A DNA stretch of 16,905 nt, from positions 1 through 16,905 of the forward strand of contig CAJOMT010000039.1 of assembly GCA_905235815.1 (NCBI GenBank), in the 5' to 3' direction. Position numbers and translations under genes: made by a program. Numbering within the stretch: the stretch's first letter is position 1; the number at the start of each line of letters is the position of its first letter. The notes beneath the pieces were generated by a model that saw nothing but the letters and a program-made list of their open reading frames with translations, had not been told where the DNA came from and searched no databases. This stretch comes from an uncultured Clostridia bacterium. GTDB lineage: Bacteria > Bacillota > Clostridia > Christensenellales > Borkfalkiaceae. Positions 13,405 to 16,905 of the stretch are shown here, piece by piece.

Positions 13405-13931
13405 GGATAATAGCGGGAAAATACCGAGGCAAAGTTCTGGCGGAGTTTAAGGGCAGCGATATACGCCCGACTGCTGACAGAGCGAAAGAGGCGCTATTTA
13501 ATATTTTGCAATTAAAAACCCCAGACAGCGAATTCCTCGATTTATATGCCGGAACGGGCAGTATAGGTATCGAAGCGTTGTCAAGAGGCGCAAAGTGCGT
13601 TAAATTCGTAGATAATTCGAAATCGAGCGTCGATCTTATAAAGAAGAATTTATCTTCAATAAAGGAGACGGCGGAAGTAGTGTTTTCAGACGCCTTAACT
13701 TACGCAAATACCACTTCGGATAAGTTCGATATAATTTTTCTCGATCCGCCGTACGCACAAGACGCTTGCGACTTGTTGAATGCGATAGCAGAGAATAAAC
13801 TTTTAAAAGACGACGGAGTTTTGATTTACGAGCATACAAAAGGCGAAAAGTCGGAGCCGAAAGGACTAAAAAAAAGCGATACCAGAATATACGGTATTGC
13901 CGTGTTTGATTTTTATAGATATGAAGAATGA
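13401..13931 (+). CDS. rsmD: 16S rRNA (guanine966-N2)-methyltransferase RsmD
   Basis: The 176-residue methyltransferase starts MRIIAGKYRGKVL and has IRPTADRAKEALFNIL, the SAM-binding FLDLYAGTGSIGIEALSRGA (about residues 45–64) and the catalytic DPPY at 115–118. It methylates G966 of 16S rRNA. The start is TTG at 13401, supported by a CGGAGGA ribosome site and by the conserved N-terminus beginning there; it overlaps the queH stop. rsmD followed by coaD is the order seen in many Firmicutes (ylbH–coaD). Confidence 0.95.
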   Translation: MRIIAGKYRGKVLAEFKGSDIRPTADRAKEALFNILQLKTPDSEFLDLYAGTGSIGIEALSRGAKCVKFVDNSKSSVDLIKKNLSSIKETAEVVFSDALTYANTTSDKFDIIFLDPPYAQDACDLLNAIAENKLLKDDGVLIYEHTKGEKSEPKGLKKSDTRIYGIAVFDFYRYEE

Positions 13932-13932
13932 T

Positions 13933-14406
13933 ATGAAAAAGTGTATTTTTGCGGGAACGTTCGACCCGATTACGAACGGACACAAAGAGATAATATCCAA
14001 AATTTCCGAAATGTTTGACGAAGTTTTGGTAGCGGTATGCGTGAATAGGGCTAAAAGTGCGAAATTTTCTGCGGATAAAAGAGTTGAAATGGTGGAAAAG
14101 GCATGCGCAGGATATAAAAACGTAAAAGCAACGTATTACGAGGGTTTGCTCGTAGACCTTATGAAAAGCGAAAATATAAAATACAACGTGAGGGGAATAA
14201 GGGACGAGGCAGATTATTTATATGAAAGCCGAATGACTTTGGCAAATTCCGAATTTTTTCCCGAAATGGTTACCGTTTACGTTCCTTGCAATGAGAAGAA
14301 TAAATTTATAAGTTCTACGCTCGTGAGGGAATTGATGTATTACGGCAAGGACGTATCGGAATTGGTGCCGCAAGAGATAGCCGATTTAATAAAAGAAAGT
14401 AAATAG
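13933..14406 (+). CDS. coaD: Phosphopantetheine adenylyltransferase
   Basis: The 157-residue enzyme adenylates 4'-phosphopantetheine to dephospho-CoA, the penultimate step of CoA synthesis. The N-terminal FAGTFDPITNGHKEI carries the nucleotidyltransferase TxGH-type motif (Asn15-Gly16-His17), and ISSTLVRELM near the C-terminus is the other family signature. I chose ATG 13933, one base after the rsmD stop, because the conserved sequence begins there; the upstream in-frame ATG at 13897 lies inside rsmD. Its end overlaps the end of the convergent ylbJ by 21 bases. Confidence 0.96.
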   Translation: MKKCIFAGTFDPITNGHKEIISKISEMFDEVLVAVCVNRAKSAKFSADKRVEMVEKACAGYKNVKATYYEGLLVDLMKSENIKYNVRGIRDEADYLYESRMTLANSEFFPEMVTVYVPCNEKNKFISSTLVRELMYYGKDVSELVPQEIADLIKESK

Positions 14407-15372
14407 CATAAAAGAAATTAAAAAGGAAAACACGGTCTGTAAAACTTTCGAGAATAGGAATATACCGGTTTTCACTTCGGCGCTCTGCAAAAACATCAAT
14501 GACTGAAATATGACGGATATACCGCCGAAAGAAATAATCGATGCGGTGAGCGATACGCTTACGGCGGACAAACTACATTCCGAAAGCGCTTTTGCGCCTC
14601 TCGTACATTCGATGAGGCCGCTTACAAAACCCTTTGTTACACCTTCGTCTTTGATGACGATATTTAAAATATATTCGAGCGGCATAGTGATTTTTAAATT
14701 TATCAGCATATCCGCAAAGATATAAAACACGCAAATAAATCCGCCTACGAGCGCTACGGAGATAACCGAAGAATACACGCACTCGTATAAAATATTTCCG
14801 CTATTTGCGGCAATTCCGCGGTGGTTTTCGGTGATTTCGCCGTTGCCGTACGATCTGAAAATAATACCGCATATAACAGCGGATAGGACGTGGGATATTA
14901 TGAGTATATATCCGACTTTTTTATCTCCGAACATTCCTATACCGACGCTGCCGATAATAAAAAGCGGACCGGAAGTAGAGCAGAACGTAGACATTTTTGT
15001 CGCTTCTTTACTGCTTATCAAGTTGTTTTTTCTCAAATCCGCTATAATCTTTGCGCCGACCGGGTAGCCGGAGAGTATGCTCATTAAAAAGGTATAAGCG
15101 CATAGGCCGCTGCAATTAAACAGAAATTTTGCCGGTTTAGCGGCGAGAGCCGATAATTTATCCGTTATTCCCGTAGCCGCCATGAGCGAAGTCAGAAAGA
15201 AAAATGGCAAAAGCGACGGCAATACGATAAGCGCCCATAACTTTAAACCGTTTAACGAACTCGAGATATAAACGTCGGGTTTTATAACAAGCAATAAAAT
15301 ACAAGCAAAAATCAGCGTTGCGACAACCGATTTTTTAATTTTTGTTTTTATATCAAAAGCAGTGGTATTCAT
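14386..15372 (-). CDS. ylbJ: YlbJ-like sporulation integral membrane protein
   Basis: A polytopic membrane protein of 328 residues with about eight hydrophobic segments. Family landmarks are LKLWALIVLPSLLPFFFLTS near the N-terminus, LSGYPVGAKIIADL (the nucleoside-recognition/Gate-like motif), FCSTSGPLFIIGSVG and, later, LIECTRGAKALS. YlbJ is needed for spore cortex formation in Bacillus subtilis, where it lies next to coaD and rsmD; here it is on the opposite strand. The ATG at 15372 is preferred; an in-frame TTG at 15411 would add 13 residues, and neither has a ribosome site. TAAAAT ends seven bases upstream of the ATG. Confidence 0.88.
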   Translation of the reverse strand: MNTTAFDIKTKIKKSVVATLIFACILLLVIKPDVYISSSLNGLKLWALIVLPSLLPFFFLTSLMAATGITDKLSALAAKPAKFLFNCSGLCAYTFLMSILSGYPVGAKIIADLRKNNLISSKEATKMSTFCSTSGPLFIIGSVGIGMFGDKKVGYILIISHVLSAVICGIIFRSYGNGEITENHRGIAANSGNILYECVYSSVISVALVGGFICVFYIFADMLINLKITMPLEYILNIVIKDEGVTKGFVSGLIECTRGAKALSECSLSAVSVSLTASIISFGGISVIFQSLMFLQSAEVKTGIFLFSKVLQTVFSFLISFMLFTFFY

Positions 15373-15423
15373 ACAAAATATTTTATTATTTTCAGCGTAA
15401 AAATATCTCAAAAAGGTAAAATT

Positions 15424-16740
15424 ATGTACGATTTATTCGATGTTAAAACCGAAAATGCACAAAATGAAAATAAACCGCTTGCAGATAGAATGAGACCGAC
15501 TTCGATAAGAGAATTTCTCGGTCAAAACCATATTTGCGAGGAGGGTAGTTTACTGAGGCGTGCAATTCTACTCGATAAACTCGGCAGTTGCATATTCTGG
15601 GGACCGCCGGGCAGCGGCAAGACGACGCTCGCAAACATTATAGCGAATTCAACGAGCGGCAATTTTGTCAAACTAAACGCCGTATCGAGCGGAGTTGCGG
15701 ACGTAAAAAAGACGATTGAGGACGCAAAAGAGAATTTAAAACTTTACGGCAAAAAGACCTATCTTTTGCTCGACGAATGTCATAGGTTCAGCAAGACGCA
15801 GTCTGATAGCCTTCTGCCTGCAATAGAGCAAGGGACGATAATATTTATAGGCTCGACTACCGAGAACCCTTATGCATCGTTGACCCCCGCAATAGTGTCG
15901 AGGTGTAGGGTATTCGAGTTCAAGAGGCTGGACGTTGAGACAATAAAAAAAGCCCTGTATAGTGCGATTAACGACAAAGTCAGAGGTTACGGCGAACTTG
16001 ATATCGATATAGAACCGGCAGCAATCGAGCATATAGCCGTAATGAGCGGCGGCGATTTAAGGACGGCATATAACGCCCTCGAACTCGCTGTTTTAACGAC
16101 GCCACCCGGTTCTGACGGAAAGACGAAAATTACCCTTAAAGACGCCGAGCAATCAATTCAGAGGAAAGCGTTATCTTACGACGAAAATTCGTATTACGAT
16201 ATGCTGAGCGCCTTTTGTAAATCCCTACGGGGCAGTGACAGTGACGCTGCGCTCTATTATGCGCACAGACTTATTTCGGGCGGTTGCGATCCTCTTTTGG
16301 TATTCAGAAGACTTATAGCCCATTCTGCTGAGGACGTCGGAATGGCAGATCCGAATGCGTTAGTCGTTGCGACGAGCGCTCTTACGGCTTTTTTAAATAT
16401 CGGATATCCCGAGGGGTTACTTCCGCTCAGCGAGGCGATAATATACGTATGCGAAGCGCCGAAATCTAATTCGGTCGTAATAGCGATGAACGAGGCAAAA
16501 AGAGCGGCGGAGAGTGCGGCGGACGATACCGTGCCTATGCATCTAAGGAACGCCGTATTTGCTGATAGCGACGCCAAAGCGCTTAGTCGAGGCTATAAGT
16601 ATCCTCACGACTACGGCGGATACGTAGAGCAGCAATACTTACCGGATTCGCTGAAAGGCAGCGTATTTTATCGTCCTAAAGATATAGGATTTGAAAAAAC
16701 TGTAAAGAATATAAGAGAAGAAAAAGGTAAAAATGACTAA
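15424..16740 (+). CDS. rarA: Replication-associated recombination protein A (RarA/MgsA), AAA+ ATPase
   Basis: The 438-residue ATPase begins LADRMRPTSIREFLGQ, as RarA does, with Walker A GPPGSGKTT at residues 60–68, Walker B LLLDECHRFSKTQSD, sensor 1 FIGSTTENPYASLTPAIVSRCRVFEF, and the C-terminal tetramerisation region SGGCDPLLVFRRLIAHSAEDVGMADPNAL. RarA acts at stalled replication forks. An AAAGG ribosome site precedes the ATG. Length and motifs are complete. It is divergent from ylbJ; about 50 bases separate the start codons, too few for a clearly separate pair of promoters, and I see no consensus promoter for it. Confidence 0.96.
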   Translation: MYDLFDVKTENAQNENKPLADRMRPTSIREFLGQNHICEEGSLLRRAILLDKLGSCIFWGPPGSGKTTLANIIANSTSGNFVKLNAVSSGVADVKKTIEDAKENLKLYGKKTYLLLDECHRFSKTQSDSLLPAIEQGTIIFIGSTTENPYASLTPAIVSRCRVFEFKRLDVETIKKALYSAINDKVRGYGELDIDIEPAAIEHIAVMSGGDLRTAYNALELAVLTTPPGSDGKTKITLKDAEQSIQRKALSYDENSYYDMLSAFCKSLRGSDSDAALYYAHRLISGGCDPLLVFRRLIAHSAEDVGMADPNALVVATSALTAFLNIGYPEGLLPLSEAIIYVCEAPKSNSVVIAMNEAKRAAESAADDTVPMHLRNAVFADSDAKALSRGYKYPHDYGGYVEQQYLPDSLKGSVFYRPKDIGFEKTVKNIREEKGKND

Positions 16741-16755
16741 AATCAGCGTTTTTAC

Positions 16756-16784
16756 TTTACAATAATTTACTATTATGTTAAAAT
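16756..16784 (+). promoter_or_regulatory. Promoter of the gene at the right edge
   Basis: TTTACA (16756–16761) and TAAAAT (16779–16784) with a 17-base spacer. The predicted start near 16791 leaves a leader of about 35 bases before the ATG at 16826. No terminator hairpin is visible between rarA and this promoter. Confidence 0.65.
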
Positions 16785-16825
16785 GAATATGTTGTATTGT
16801 TAGAATCAGCGGGGAATAGCATATA

Positions 16826-16905
16826 ATGGAACAAGAAGTACAAAAAGAAAGTGAAAATCAACTTTCCATGCAAACTTTGTTTTTAGAAGCGAAGCACAGT
16901 TTACT
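16826..16905 (+). CDS. Unidentified gene, first 26 codons (3' end outside window)
   Basis: An open frame starts at ATG 16826 and runs off the window: MEQEVQKESENQLSMQ followed by TLFLEAKHSL. A GGGGA ribosome-site-like stretch lies ten bases upstream, and a promoter precedes it. The visible part is acidic and polar with no motif I recognise, so no function is offered. Confidence 0.6.
   Translation, partial: MEQEVQKESENQLSMQTLFLEAKHSL

Noticed and set aside
14510..15087. Plus-strand open frames of 65–78 codons within ylbJ
   Set aside because: They are antisense to conserved ylbJ motifs such as LSGYPVGAKIIADL and have no signals of their own.
16741..16812. Repeated AATCAGCG at 16741 and 16804
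   Set aside because: Only eight bases, two copies, no symmetry or associated element; expected by chance.
1..16905. CRISPR arrays, tRNA or rRNA genes, insertion sequences
   Set aside because: No regularly spaced repeats, no tRNA or rRNA landmarks, and no transposase or integrase motifs were seen on either strand.

Overview
The window looks like chromosome from an uncultured member of the Clostridia (Bacillota). Supporting signs are an IspH–ribosomal protein S1 fusion, the cmk–plsC–ispH/S1 order, the rsmD–coaD–ylbJ neighbourhood (ylbJ is a sporulation gene family), Gram-positive-type TTGACA-17-TATAAT promoters, a class A RNase P RNA, and a sodium-pumping biotin decarboxylase operon typical of fermentative anaerobes. 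I cannot place it to genus.

Region 1 (1–9213, plus strand) reads as one long tightly packed operon, cut at its left end. It starts with a biotin-dependent carboxyl-transfer and sodium-pump set: C-terminal part of an acyl-CoA carboxyltransferase, OadG-like gamma subunit, free biotin carrier, OadB-like beta subunit and a 5S/OadA-type carboxyltransferase without its own biotin domain. It continues with surE, a BaiN/HI0933-family flavoprotein, cmk, a plsC-type acyltransferase broken by a one-base frameshift in an A-run, and ispH fused to four S1 domains. Genes overlap by 1–4 bases or are separated by at most 18 bases. A hairpin at 9221–9250 closes the operon.

Region 2 (9260–9720) holds rnpB with its own consensus promoter. 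Its 3' flank has two hairpins, one suited to stop leftward transcription and one to stop rightward transcription.

Region 3 (9733–11136) is an AT-rich accessory-looking module between rnpB and maf. It has a leftward XRE-type repressor, a shared regulatory region with a strong rightward promoter overlapped by a GTTCCA/TGGAAC inverted repeat, a possible tyrosine-rich 15-codon ORF starting at the predicted transcription start, and an unrecognised predicted lipoprotein. This is the best candidate here for something undescribed.

Region 4 (11183–14406, plus) is a second housekeeping operon: maf, a divergent mreB-like gene (without mreC/mreD), queH, rsmD and coaD. maf appears to be leaderless. ylbJ (minus strand) converges on coaD and overlaps its end. 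Divergent from ylbJ is rarA (15424–16740), followed by a promoter and the first 26 codons of an unidentified gene that runs off the right end.
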